This document shows, piece by piece, positions 11,309-21,781 of a stretch of DNA of 64,000 bases. The position numbers and the translations under genes are program-made. This stretch comes from Siderastrea radians (taxonomy: Eukaryota > Cnidaria > Anthozoa > Scleractinia > Rhizangiidae), in the NCBI GenBank assembly GCA_964017195.1, contig OZ024896.1, positions 34,492,807 to 34,556,806 of the forward strand. The letters are read 5' to 3'. The notes beneath the pieces were generated by a model that was not told the DNA's origin, did not search any database, and saw only the letters and a list, made by a program, of their open reading frames with translations. Within the stretch, counting starts at the first letter, position 1; every line of letters starts with the position of its first letter.

Positions 11309-11323
11309 AGAAACTACGAAGAA

Positions 11324-11856
11324 ACTACGAAAGACTGGGAACAAGACCACTCTGATCCAAGCGCTCTAGGATCTCTGGGATCGTGCAGGCAGAAAAGAAA
11401 AAAGCCGTACTTTTTCTAGCCTGTGTACAGGCATCCCCTCCTCTCAGGAAAAAAATCGGCCCATTCCCTATTTTTCCTGAGGGGAGGGGGTGGCTGTAAA
11501 CAGGCTAAGTTTTTTCGGGACAAAATGCTGAAGCTAGAATACTGCTAAGTTCCTAACTGCAAAAAGTCTCAGAAGTACTACGCAGAAAGTTTCAGAAAAG
11601 TTTCAGAAGTACTACGCAAAAATAGCCTCATTCGAATTAAGATTCAAACTGTTTACAATATCGTAGTACCATTTTGAGCTATAATTTACAAATCTTCCCG
11701 AAAACTCCCAGAAATGAAAATTAAATCATGAAATCTGTTTTGTCTTACGTCAGAGTACAGACTCTTACACTGTAAAATGTTGTTTTGGCTGGTTCCCTGT
11801 CGGAACAAACAATTTTTTCTTTTTTTTTTTAACTAAAGCGTCTAAAATGAGAAATA
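11324..11856. other. Intron sequence between LINE and nested minus-strand ORF
   Basis: Contains an imperfect inverted repeat of CCCCTCCTCTCAGGAAAAA type near 11436-11490 and direct repeats of CAGAAGTACTACGCA near 11569-11617. No coding sequence is recognised. Confidence 0.45.
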
Positions 11857-11862
11857 TTTATT
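11857..11862 (-). terminator. Possible polyadenylation signal for the nested minus-strand ORF
   Basis: AATAAA on the minus strand about 43 bases beyond the stop codon of the ORF at 11905-13746. Position and orientation fit a poly(A) signal, but the hexamer is common in AT-rich DNA. Confidence 0.4.
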
Positions 11863-11904
11863 TCAACAAGAAATTGAAAACTTTCCTTACACGTATTTCG
11901 TTTT

Positions 11905-13746
11905 TTACTGCTGTTTATCGCTAGACATTTTTCTCTGAGCACTTCGCTCAGTTTCCTCCACCAAGGGTTTAAGGTTTGATTCCATTGTCGGCTGAACAGT
12001 ACCAGAAGCAGAACAGTAATTCTTCTCTTTGCGATGGACGCTTGGAAGAGGAAATTTCACTAAACGTTCTTGGCTCGATGAGCTTAGGCTTGGTAGAGTT
12101 TGTTCTTCGACCGACTGTATGCTCGGCAGTGGTCGGCTCTTGATCGGACGCGCTCGTGTCACGATTGGCCGAGCGCTTTGTGGTCCTTTCGGTGTTGACG
12201 GTGGGTTTGGTATCATTCGCTCTTGTGCTGCCGGAATGCTCGGCAACGGTCGGCTCACTTTCGGGCGCACTCGTGTCACGGTCGGCTTTGGTGATGACGG
12301 AGGTTTTTGTATGATTGGCTCTTGTGCTGGCGGAATGCTTGGCAACGGTTGGTTTGCTGTCGGGCGCACTCGTGTCACGGTCGGCCTCGGTGATGACGGT
12401 GGTTTTGGCATCACTGGCTTTTCCTTTGTCCGAATACTTGGCAAGACTGGTTTCATGCTCAGAGGATGAGAATTTCTCTCTTTCTCAGGAGGCTGCAACA
12501 TTGTCTTACTTCGTCTTGCTAATTTTGGACGAAGACGCGGCATCTCTTCGGGTACTTTCCTCTCAGGGTTCGGCCATACATAGCTGTCTGCTGATAAAAG
12601 GCTCGGACGGCTTCGGTTTACCTTCGGGTGGACACTCGGGAGCCCTTCGTTTTCTCGGAGATGACGACCGTCCTGTATTCCTTCTTTTGTCGCAAGTCTC
12701 GGCAGGTTGTGTTCCGCTGTTGAATCCGAGTTTGGTGATTTGTCTTTCGCTTCTGACTGGCATATCTTCTGAGTTCGCTTCACCTTTCGTTGAACTGGCA
12801 AAGGTTTCTCTTCAACCTTTGGATTTTCCAGACTTCTTCCCGTCTCAGAATGACAGTTTGAAAGACTTTGTGCCACTGATGCTTTAGTTCTTTTCAGTTT
12901 CTCTCTGTTCTCCAATTTCAACTCAACCACTCCTTCTTTCTCTACTGTTTGCAGGCTTGACTGGTTTTCTTTGACTTTCTTGCGTTTCCTCTTCTTCTTA
13001 TTCTTATTCTTCCGTAACTCCTCCTCGCTTGCCATTGTTTGCACTTGTTTTTCTGCCGGCTGAAGCTCTGGATCTTGCAATGCCTCGTTCTCCGCAGACT
13101 CCTGACTTCCGTCAGGAAACTTTACTTCGGGGATAATCGGCGATGTTTGTTCTTCAATCGTCGGAAGGGAGGGAAGCATCCGTTTCCGGAACTCTGCTCT
13201 GAATGGTGGTAGCGGCTTGCGTGCAGCAGTCGGTTGCTTACTCGGCAGAGCTCGGTTTTCCGTCGGCGGAATGCTCGGCAAGATTCGTTTCTTTCTCGGA
13301 ACTCTCGTTGGTACTGTAGCCTCAATGGGCTGAACACTCGGCATACTCTCCTCCCTAATCGCTGGAAGATTCAATAGGTGACTCACTGAAGCTGCACCTC
13401 TCAAAACTTCTTGTGGGTGAACGCTCCATCGAAGAATCTCCTGAACAATTGGTGGTAAGTACGGTAAAACTCTTCGTGGCCTCTGTCGCACTTTCCTGGC
13501 CTCATTCACCGGAATACGAGGCAGAATTCGTTTTCTCGTCGGCTCAGAGTTCGGGACGTTCGGTAATGTTCGGCTCACTTTTGATTGGATGTTCGGCGGA
13601 GCTAACTTCTCTGAAAGTTGATGGTTCGAAGACTTTTGACCTTCCACTTCGGGCGAGGAACTGTTTATCGTCGATTCTGCATTTAATTCTTCAGGTTTGC
13701 GCTCTGGAAAAATACTTTCATCTGGAGACTTCCCTTGTAAACTCAT
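11905..13746 (-). CDS. Intronless Pro/Arg/Lys-rich low-complexity protein, 613 aa, nested in LDLR-like intron
   Basis: A single uninterrupted frame lies antisense to the host gene. I start at the first ATG (13744-13746, MSLQGKSPDESI); the frame extends upstream only through a TTG. No known domain is recognised. The protein is dominated by variants of R-x-LPSIP/LPSLP, and residues about 449-554 hold three tandem copies of a 33-39 residue unit (PPSSPRPTVTRVRP, then RPLPSIP). A basic tract at about 241-262 (NKNKKKRKRKK) could be a nuclear localisation signal. There is no signal peptide or membrane segment. An AATAAA lies just downstream. The length of the open frame and its repeated, protein-level LPSIP pattern argue for real coding, but homologs and transcription are untested. 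It could be a lineage-specific disordered protein or a retrocopy. Confidence 0.55.
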   Translation of the reverse strand: MSLQGKSPDESIFPERKPEELNAESTINSSSPEVEGQKSSNHQLSEKLAPPNIQSKVSRTLPNVPNSEPTRKRILPRIPVNEARKVRQRPRRVLPYLPPIVQEILRWSVHPQEVLRGAASVSHLLNLPAIREESMPSVQPIEATVPTRVPRKKRILPSIPPTENRALPSKQPTAARKPLPPFRAEFRKRMLPSLPTIEEQTSPIIPEVKFPDGSQESAENEALQDPELQPAEKQVQTMASEEELRKNKNKKKRKRKKVKENQSSLQTVEKEGVVELKLENREKLKRTKASVAQSLSNCHSETGRSLENPKVEEKPLPVQRKVKRTQKICQSEAKDKSPNSDSTAEHNLPRLATKEGIQDGRHLRENEGLPSVHPKVNRSRPSLLSADSYVWPNPERKVPEEMPRLRPKLARRSKTMLQPPEKERNSHPLSMKPVLPSIRTKEKPVMPKPPSSPRPTVTRVRPTANQPLPSIPPAQEPIIQKPPSSPKPTVTRVRPKVSRPLPSIPAAQERMIPNPPSTPKGPQSARPIVTRARPIKSRPLPSIQSVEEQTLPSLSSSSQERLVKFPLPSVHRKEKNYCSASGTVQPTMESNLKPLVEETERSAQRKMSSDKQQ

Positions 13747-13789
13747 TCTTGTTGTGTTTTGACGCTTTTTTAACGTAGTGAGACACAAA

Positions 13790-15235
13790 AGGTATATTGT
13801 TGCGCTTCACTTACACAGTAAACTAACTTTGTGATTTTGTCGTCGAATAACCTAGGTTACCACGATTCCTTTGTTGCGTAATAACCGAGCATTGATGACG
13901 AAAAGCGCGCGCTCAAAGAAAAAAGTTTCGAAGACTCAAACATCTTCAAATTAAAATGAACTTACGCGTGGAGGTTCGACATCAATGTTTCAATTTTTCA
14001 AAATTTTTACCAAACACACGGTAAAAACACGTAGAGAAAAATGTTGTCTTCTTGGTTCGTGCAATGTTTTCGCGGCTTCTAAAAACTTTGTTGACTCTAC
14101 AACAGCGTCAGCGAATTGCAGCCTATAAGCGCGCGCATCTTTCTACATAACGGTGATCCTAAATGTGACAATTTTTCACAGCAATTTTTTTGGCACAGCA
14201 TTGCTGCGTTAAAAATGAGAACATTGTCACCTTGCACAGACGACATTTAACGGAACATACTGTTGCGGCAACATGTTGCAAGTCTTAAAAGTCATTCAAC
14301 ATCTTGCCGTGACAAAATATTGCGTTGAAAATGTCCGCGCGCTGTTAACTGTTAAAACGACGATGTTGCGTTAAAACATAGTTAGTACTAACTATGGTTA
14401 AAAGTAATCCCGTGTAAAGCTAAAGCAAAAAAAAAACAAGAGTGGATGAGAGTTTACAAGATTTTAGACTTCTCAAGAGCGAACGAGAGGTGAACGCCAA
14501 ATGAGACCGAGAAGTTAAATTTACATAGATATTAGAGCGCGTGATAGTTTATGAGAGTGCGTGGGAGTTTCAGGACAAACAACGGGCTAAACAACAGCGG
14601 TAGTTTATACGGTTATGAGTCAACTTTTAGCAACTGTCGTTGTTGATTGGCCCCAGTTTAACATTAGCCCTTTAACCTGGGCCAAAAGGAAATGACGAGA
14701 GTCAAGGAGTATAAATTCTCTGAGAGCGCACCAGAATGAATGAGGGATAAAGAGAGTTAGAGGCCAAACGGGAGCTAGAGTTTAAACTTCAATCTATTCT
14801 GACTAAATATGGAGCAGATTCCAACTATTCTACAGCGCATTTACAGGAAAGTCGCCGAGATCGAAAGAGATTTTCGGGAGAAACGAGAGCCAGAGTATTA
14901 ATTCTCTTTAAGTTTCAGTTTCGTCTGGCACAGCTTTTAGGCAGGGAGCGAACAGCAGCTCAGTGTACGGGAAGTTTCATATTTTCTTCAGTTTTGATGG
15001 TGGGGATGATACCGGGGAGCGATACTTTTGGAACTAAACTCTAAGGGACATTGTCCTGATAACAACTGAAAAATATCTTACAGAACAAAACAGTGCATTT
15101 AGTCAAAGGATGCAGTGCAGGATAACCAGAATAGAAATGGTCTGCCGTTCATCAAATTGTGGGTCTCCTGCAGTTACAAAGTCGTTATGCCTTCTAAATC
15201 ATACTGCCTTCCTTTTGTAGGCTATCACACTTGTC
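13790..15235. other. Intron sequence without a recognised gene
   Basis: Holds the presumed promoter side of the minus-strand ORF at 13746 and a stretch rich in GAGAG motifs (about 14450-14900). No exon with LDLR-family character and no clear element termini are seen. Confidence 0.45.
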
Positions 15236-15241
15236 CCTATC

Positions 15242-15273
<32 letters not shown>

Positions 15274-15310
15274 CATTATCATCATCATCATCATCAACAA
15301 CAACATCATC
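15236..15310. repeat. Trinucleotide microsatellite (CAT)n
   Basis: An almost pure CAT/TCA run with occasional CAC and CAA interruptions. The poly-histidine ORF across it is an artefact of the repeat. It lies about 340 bases before the first propeller exon. Confidence 0.95.
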
Positions 15311-15652
15311 ATTCTATTCTAACATCTACGTCGGTAATACGCCACAATTTTCTGGTTCTTCGGTGTTCGTATTAACACTTTAATCCCCAGGATCATTATA
15401 CAAATTCTCCTTTCTGGTTTCCATACAATATTTTGAAGACTATTCAGGGGAACGTGGTAACACATCAAGTAAACTTCTTTGGTGATCACTTTCTGTTATC
15501 ATACACTGATCCGTGAGGGAAAATTTGATTCTAATCACTATTAGGGCTTAAAAGGTTAAAGGCCTTTATATCGTTGACTTGCATTTGCCACTGGCGTGAA
15601 CTTCAAGGTTATAAGCTTTGCTAATTCTTCTGTCTTAATTGCTCCTTTGTAG

Positions 15653-16043
15653 GTCCAGAAGCTGTCCTTTTATTCGCCAACGGTGTCGACATACGCCGCA
15701 TTAGCCTCAGCCCATTCCGTTACGAAGTAGCAGTTGGGGGTCAAAAAAGGGCTGTTGGTTTGGACTTCGATATTAAGCAAGAATATATGTACTGGAACGA
15801 TGTGCAAACAGAACATATTCAGAGAGCGCCCTTGAAAAACAGTTCTAACGTCGAAGTGATAATTAAGTATCGTCTTAAAACACCAGAAGGGATGGCAGTG
15901 GACTGGATAAACCGGAAGTTGTATTGGACCGATTCAGGCACTCGAATGATTGAAGTGGCTGACTTGGATGGTGGTAAAAGACTTCCACTTGTGACATCAG
16001 GACTCGAGAATCCTCGGGCTATTGCAGTTCATCCTTTTCTGGG
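15653..16043 (+). CDS. LDLR-like gene, YWTD beta-propeller exon 1 (blades 1-3)
   Basis: Exon after acceptor TTTGTAG (ends 15652) and before donor GTAATA at 16044. It enters in phase 1 and leaves in phase 2. It starts GPEAVLLFANGVDIRRI, a typical propeller opening, and contains AVGLDFDIKQEYMYWND and GMAVDWINRKLYWTDSG, then PRAIAVHPFLG, whose blade is completed in the next exon by YMFWTDWG. YWTD propellers pack against EGF modules and mediate acid-dependent ligand release in LDLR-type receptors. The frame stops immediately after the donor, which supports the splice site. ORF callers would miss the first ~35 codons because no ATG is present. Confidence 0.92.
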
Positions 16044-16304
16044 GTAATAAGCTTTTATCTTTGTAAGTTAATGAGTACTCGTCATGGTATTGTGATGTGG
16101 TAGGCTACTTCTCAATGCGTAGGACTTTCAATCGGAAAGTCCTTGGTGTCTGTCATTGTGTCGTTTCCCTGGAAAAGAAAACGCGCAGTAGATTTTCTCT
16201 CTCCCCCAGGGCCCGGTTGTTCAAAGCAGGGTCAAGCTAACCCAGAAGTAGCGGAAAATTTTTATCTATAACAACGCGAATTACAGTGAAATATTTTTTC
16301 CTAG

Positions 16305-16708
16305 ATATATGTTTTGGACTGACTGGGGTAACGCATCAAAAATCGAGAAATGCGGAATGAACGGAAACAGTTCAACACGTCAAGTTATTGTGGATAAGAA
16401 CGTCGGTTGGCTTAACGGTCTGACGATAGATTACATCTTGAACAGAATCTGGTGGGCAGACGCTCGCCTTGACACGATAGAATCAGCTGACATAAACGGA
16501 AATCATCGCAGAATTGTTTTAAAAGGCAACTCTCTCGAGCACCCGTTTGGCATCAGTTTATTCCTGGATAACATGTACTGGACAGATTGGAAAAGTGACG
16601 AAGTCTACAGAGCGAATAAGTTTACTGGAGAGGACGAGGTTACCCTGGCAACGGGTCTACAGATTGGGATGGATGTTGTGGTGGTTCATCGACAAAGACA
16701 AGCAGTGG
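16305..16708 (+). CDS. LDLR-like gene, YWTD beta-propeller exon 2 (blades 3-6)
   Basis: Exon after acceptor TTTTTCCTAG (ends 16304). It enters in phase 2 and leaves in phase 1 at GTCAGT (16709). It encodes YMFWTDWGNASKIE, LNGLTIDYILNRIWWADAR, HPFGISLFLDNMYWTDWK and MDVVVVHRQRQ. With the previous exon this gives six blades, so the propeller is complete. Two GT sites compete at the 3' end. GTGGGT at 16705 would make the next exon begin CAC TGA; GTCAGT at 16709 restores the frame into the last EGF module, so I choose 16708. Several Asn-X-Ser/Thr sites suggest an extracellular, glycosylated product. Confidence 0.9.
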
Positions 16709-16839
16709 GTCAGTATAATTTATTTGGCCTGGTCCGAAAAACCTTGAGTTTGCAAGATTTTGAATTCTTCTAAAGGCCGGTTCAAACAATAATGTAAGCT
16801 AACCAGAGTTCAAACTCTAGCAAGATCTCATCAGGTCTT

Positions 16840-17035
16840 GTGCGCTCTTGCGATTCTCGTGCGCTTTCATTGACTCTCGTGCACTCTCGGCGTCTCTCGC
16901 GCGCTCTCAGCGACTCTCGTGTGAACTCAGTGACTCTCATGCGCTTTTGACGATTCTCGTGCGCTTTCGTTGACTCTTGACGACCTCGTACACTCTCGGC
17001 CACTCTCGTATGCTCTCGGCGACTTTCGTGTCCCT
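16840..17035. repeat. 20-bp minisatellite (GACTCTCGTGCGCTCTCGG-like), about 10 units
   Basis: Tandem degenerate 20-base units such as TGACTCTCGTGCACTCTCGG. Related ACTCTCGT motifs recur near 17285-17330 and 17755-17800. The Arg/Glu-rich minus-strand ORF over it is a translation of the repeat. It lies inside the 5.1-kb intron after propeller exon 2. Confidence 0.85.
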
Positions 17036-17056
17036 TCGAAGTGTTAAAATTAGTTT

Positions 17057-17215
17057 GCATGGCAGGCACCGAAATGGGAGGGAAAAGGAGTTAATGTTCG
17101 CACGCGCTAAGCGCGAGAGGGAGAAGGAGGGGTGCCTTCACCTTTCTCTCGCGCTCCACGCTCGCGAATAATTTTTTCTCCTTTCCCTCCCTTTTCCGCG
17201 CCTGCCGCGCAGGTT
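17057..17215. repeat. Foldback (MITE-like) element
   Basis: GGCAGGCACCGAAATGGGAG at the left faces a near reverse complement at the right (GGGAGGGAAA-type arm, TTTTCCGCGCCTGCCG). The centre pairs CGCGCTAAGCGCGAGAGG with CTCTCGCGCTCCACGC. No coding capacity. Confidence 0.6.
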
Positions 17216-17956
17216 GTTTAAATGTGTTAAATCAAATTATTTATTGTCAACGGAAGTTGAAACGATTGCTCTTGTTTGGCTCTGAATCTCATACACTCTC
17301 ACTGACTCTTAAACGCTCTCGTCTACTCTCGTTCTCATTGGGCCTGCGCTTAAGCAGATGAGATTCAGGTGTAATGATCAAAGCCTATTGTTGTCTGGGT
17401 TCCCTGTGGCACATCCTGGATATCCGATTGGAACGTTGTTTTCAGTTGTTCCCGCCATCTTGTTGAATTATGATCATAACAGGGTACACGAGATTTTGTA
17501 AGAGCGCAATCAAGCGATATAGTTCGCTCACCAAGCAGTTTTAATGAAAATTCGAGCGTATACAAACTCTTTTAGAGTACAAGAGACTTTAAGAAGAGTC
17601 AGATACTTTGAGATCTTATAAAAGTTGCAGGCCGGTAACATGGGAGTGAAAGATTCAACTCTTGCCACATTTAAGGAAAGTTCAATTTCAAATTCTCTGA
17701 GAATGCACTTAAGCTGAGGGTTGAAATCTTGTCAACTTTTGTAAACTCGGCTCGTCTACTCTCGTCAACTCTCGTCAGCTCTCGTTGTATCTCGTCCGCT
17801 CGGCTAGAAGATCCGAAAAAGTCCTAAAATGTTCGAAGTTCCGAAGACTCCTAACGGTTCCGAAGCTCACTCGAAGATTATCAAAGTTTTTCTGAAGATT
17901 TCCGAAAACTACCAAAGGTGGCACGACGATTACCGTACCCCACCGAAAATGACCAG

Positions 17957-19204
17957 CTAACAGGAGAGGTGTTCAACTCTAGTTTGGTCATTGTTGTTCT
18001 TGTTAAGAAACTGTGTTTCTACCCAATATTGAAATGATCCACCGCCAAGAACGACTAAGTGTTTACCAGACGCTAGAACATTCATTTCCACGATAGCTAC
18101 TTCGCCACGGTCAGCGAGCTTGTATTCCGATGGCTGAAAAATAATCGGCTTCAGAGGAACTAAAATCTCCATGAGGGATTTAGCGTTTTTCCGTGCGGGT
18201 TTTCCAATTTTCGAGGGAGAGCCAAACTCTGTGAAATCAGTAGCCATAAAGACGTGGATTGGCCCGTATTGGCTTGTCTGATATCCTGAACTCGCGTTTT
18301 CAAGTTTGATAAGCATTTCTCAACTGTAGAAATATTTCTTCCTGTTTTTAGGATCTGTTCTGTGCGAATGTGAACGGCAATAAAGTTTGGATCAAAGTTT
18401 TTCGCAATAAAATCATGCGCAATATGAAGAAGGTTTGAGCTAAAGAAGGCGCTGATATCGCGATAGGACAAAACGTTACCTACAACTGATGTGATATTAA
18501 ACTGAGTTCTATCTAAGTTTGTTTTGCTTGTTCCCCTCCATTCAAAGATACCAACACATGGAAGCTTCTTTACAACTTCATTCTCAAACCTCTCAACCGA
18601 ATCGAAAGCAAAAACATTCTTAATCTGTATACCATAAAATTCGCACTCCCGATGTTGTTTCCAAGGAACATATGGTTATTTCGCTCGGCTGAAAGTTGTA
18701 GCGTTTTTAAGATCTTTATAATCAAAATGCACCACCACATCTAGTCTCCCTTTGCAGACGTCTTGAAACTCTTCCCAGTTTATTAATGTGGCGTGACCGT
18801 ACGAGCGAAGCGTGTAATTTAGAGCAGACACGTTGAAATACCGCGCAAGCGTTTCATATCCCTCACTCGTCGGAACACCACGAAATTGTGAATCCTTTAC
18901 AAATGGAACGACAACTTGGCGCCTTCCGTACGCACCGAGAGCCGTTAGGTGCAGGAGGTTATTCGTCGACATTGTTAACTGTTCCCAGTAGAAGAAGGCG
19001 AGAAAAATCTTCTTCCTTCTTCGGGCGGTATTATGGAAGCTGTTGAACAGGTTAAAGTTGCTGTGTCGAAGCTGATGTGATCGACGATGGGCGTCTGTTT
19101 CTACGTCGCTCTTATAGATTAATAGCTTTGTGCTTTCGAATTGTAAATGGATGCAAACAATCAATGTCATTACAATCAATATAGCCAGTACTGTACATAC
19201 AACT
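17957..19204 (-). pseudogene. O-fucosyltransferase-like glycosyltransferase, disrupted by one stop and one frameshift
   Basis: Reading the minus strand from about 19204, a hydrophobic segment (VVCTVLAILIVMTLIVCI) fits a type II Golgi anchor. It is followed by KIFLAFFYWEQLTMSTNNL, VVVPFVKDSQFRG and a frame that meets TAA at 18676-18678. The same frame resumes at once (PYVPWKQHRECEF) and runs on through FIAVHIRTEQIL, a motif like the H-x-R-x-E of O-fucosyltransferases. Near 18260-18300 the homologous reading shifts by one base into PIHVFMATDF and ends ADRGEVAIVEMNVLASGKH, then GGGSFQ, at 17957. The family call is from motif memory. The two lesions suggest a pseudogene, though an assembly error is possible. 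The native start is uncertain because an inverted-repeat element begins at 19203, and the open frame upstream to 19317 is made of that element. Confidence 0.6.
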
Positions 19205-20510
19205 GTACAGCGCCGCAAATGATCCCGAAACCGCAAATGATCCCCGACCGCAAATGATCCCCAGATTGGACCGCAAATGATCCCAGGACCACAAATGATC
19301 CCCAAATCGGACCGCAAATGATCCCGCTATAAAAACGTAGAATGGCGTGTAGTTTCAGTGACCGGAAGGTGAAAATACTGAGAAGAAACAAAAACAGAAA
19401 AATCTCTTCTTGATTAGTGAAGTAAAACATAAAAGACAAACATGATTATGTTTAAAATATATATTTATATTTGTATGCATACACAGATATCATGGATAGA
19501 CGACCGAGTTCGAGACAGTCAAGAAAGTCACAGGCCTCCAGGGCGCGGCAATTGACATTGACCGACCTTGAAATCAAAGGTCACTAATTCTAAAACCATG
19601 TGTGAGAAGGTCACCAGACCATGTAAGCGTGTCCCGTTCGCTTGCGATCGTGCTTTTAGAAATGGCTAAACTGTTCTCCAATTTAATTACTCTTTTGATG
19701 TTGTTTGTCGGCGTCAATGCAGGTGGAGGTGATAAAGACCGGAAAAATGAAAGTGATGACAAAACCGAGGTAGACTGGATCCTGCAGTGTGTTGACATTT
19801 GCTGATTGCTTTCCACATCCCACGTGGTTTGAGTCTAGCGCCTCACTTGCACACGTGCTTTTGGAGAAAAAAAATACCGCAAATGGGAACATAATAAACT
19901 TTATTTTAAACTCCTTGGTAATCGGCAACTGTCGCTTCCGTGCTTTTTGTGAGTGGGGCGGGAATCCGGTGTTTCCTTGGAAGCCTTTACCTTGGGTTAC
20001 TATTTGAGTTGTCACGCAACCTTTCGAAACGTGCATAACTTGTTGCAATGAGCGGTTTATACACACCTGAGAAATCAAAAAAGTATTTCTGTATTGTAAA
20101 TGTGAGTGTTAAAGTGAACCCAACCTGCAATGCTAAACCAAAGGTTCATAAACAATTGCACAAGGACTACATTACACCGTAACATTTTTAGAATTTTTGC
20201 CTCGAAACAGAATATCTAAGCCATGATTTGTGGGGCTAAAACGTGCTTTGAGGGATAGTACAGACAAAACCTCCACTGTTTACATGATTTCCCTGTCCAC
20301 GCCATGCCACCGTCCACGCCATTCCACTGTCTACGCTATTTCAATGTCCTCGCCGTTCCATTGTCTACGCCATTCCTGTATTTTAGGGGGATCATTTGCG
20401 GTCCGATGCGGGGATCACTTACGGTTCTGGGATCATTTGCGGTCCAATGTGGGGATCATTTGCGGTCGAGGATCATTTGCGGTCTCGGGATCATTTGCGG
20501 CGCTGTACAG
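19203..20510. mobile_element. 1.3-kb inverted-repeat DNA element with subterminal GATCATTTGCGG repeats
   Basis: The left arm (19203-19343) and right arm (20376-20510) are reverse complements over about 135 bases. Both end in CTGTACAGCGCCGCAAATGA, and the first 26 bases are identical. Each arm contains about six spaced copies of GGATCATTTGCGG (or its complement), a pattern like transposase-binding subterminal repeats. Inside the right arm is a further minisatellite of CCACGCCATTCC-type units (20288-20372). No transposase is seen. CTGTACAG is itself palindromic, so the exact ends are ambiguous, and no target duplication is clear. It abuts the 5' side of the glycosyltransferase pseudogene. Confidence 0.7.
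19662..19769 (+). CDS. Possible signal-peptide exon inside the 1.3-kb inverted-repeat element
   Basis: ATG at 19662 opens MAKLFSNLITLLMLFVGVNA, a good secretory signal peptide with a plausible Ala cleavage site. A hydrophilic GGGDKDRKNESDDKTE follows, and then a possible weak donor GTAGAC. If not spliced, the frame ends at 19805. No family is recognised. It could be a captured first exon, a small secreted peptide, or chance; the position between the arms of a mobile element is unusual. Confidence 0.3.
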
Positions 20511-21781
20511 TACTTTTAACAGAGATTGGTTCACTGATCACCGGAATAAAAATGCCATCAGTTTGTGTCCCCAAAGCAGCAGTTTTGCTGCCCAATATCA
20601 TAGTTAAATGTTCGTGTGATCTGCGGTAAACTCAGGAAGTTTTCGGATAGTCTTAGGAAAACCTCTATAGCTCCTCGAATACCGGTATTGGTCTTCGGTT
20701 CTCTAGAAGCTAACTTCGTGAATCTTTTTGAATACATTCGTAAAACCGTTGTTGTTTCAAAGGTGTCTCAGTTCAAACCAACCGGAACAACTGGAACAAG
20801 TCGCCCAAAGCTGCATGCTTTGTTTCGAATAACTAGAATAGTTATCTCTAACTCATCTCAAAAGGTCACGTCTCTGAGACTCTTGGTGTAAGTCTGAAAA
20901 GGGCTTGGGTGACGTGATGATTCTCATATCGTTCCACTTTAAGAACGTTGCTAATTTGGCCTCATAGAAGATGTAAGTGTTTGACCCTTTAAGCTCCAAT
21001 AGTGATCAACATCAAATTTCTCCTCATCTTATCAGTGCCTTTAAACACATACAGGACATGAGAATTGGGAAAACGATCACCAAAGATGAATTGTCTTGAT
21101 GTTTTAATACGTTCTCCCATATAGTACTCAGCAATTTGTATGAAGACCAGTAAGAAGAATTTTAATAATGATACTGGAGTTTAAAGGGTCATGAATCTCA
21201 TTATGCGTCAGTCAAACGGATTCAAAACCATTCAACATTGTTGAATACAACTATGCTGTACCATGTTGGATGTCAGTGCCGTTCGTACCTTTTCATGGCG
21301 AAAATTCCTGGTTTGGTATGACCACCGCTTGAGCCATCCTTTGAGAGGAAATTTGAGCCATTCCAGGTCATTCCCTAAACACGAGTTTCTGGCTTTTTTA
21401 TGGGTTCCTTTCAAAACTTTCCGACAAGCACCCTTGTCATTTAAACAAGGGTGTTCTCCCGAAGAGTTGTTTCATGCTACAGAAACCGGGTTAACCACCG
21501 GTCCTATGGGCTTCCTCTGTTACATGCATGCTACGTAAACTGGTAAACCACCGGCCGAGTGGGTTATCTGTGGTTCAAGAGTATCTCAAATTTTACTGAG
21601 TATCCTCCACTGCCTTTCTGCGAAAAAAACAACAACAACAACAAAACAAAAACAAACAAACAAAAAATAGCTGTCGGTGAAAGACGACGCCAGTTCGAAA
21701 CCTGGGGCCGGCTTCATTAAGCCCTCCTTGAGCGAAAAGTCTTAAGCATGCTAAAATTGTAATTTTTCTTTCTGCGGACAG
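20511..21781. other. Intron sequence without a recognised gene
   Basis: Remainder of the 5.1-kb intron. A hairpin CACCCTTGT/ACAAGGGTG sits at 21428-21452, and a ~65-bp near-direct repeat containing ACCACCGG lies at about 21476-21556. An A/C-rich AACAACAACA tract is at 21629-21662. No exon is supported before the acceptor at 21780-21781. Confidence 0.5.

Noticed and set aside
12029..12887. Plus-strand ORFs of 146 and 190 codons
   Set aside because: Shadows of the minus-strand Pro-rich ORF; their regular composition mirrors its repeated codons.
15115..15375. ORF with poly-histidine
   Set aside because: Translation of the (CAT)n repeat.
16782..17069. Arg/Glu-rich 95-codon minus-strand ORF
   Set aside because: Translation of the 20-bp ACTCTCGTG minisatellite.
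19176..19439. N-terminal extensions of the glycosyltransferase frame (GIICG-rich peptides)
   Set aside because: They are translations of the GATCATTTGCGG subterminal repeats of the inverted-repeat element.
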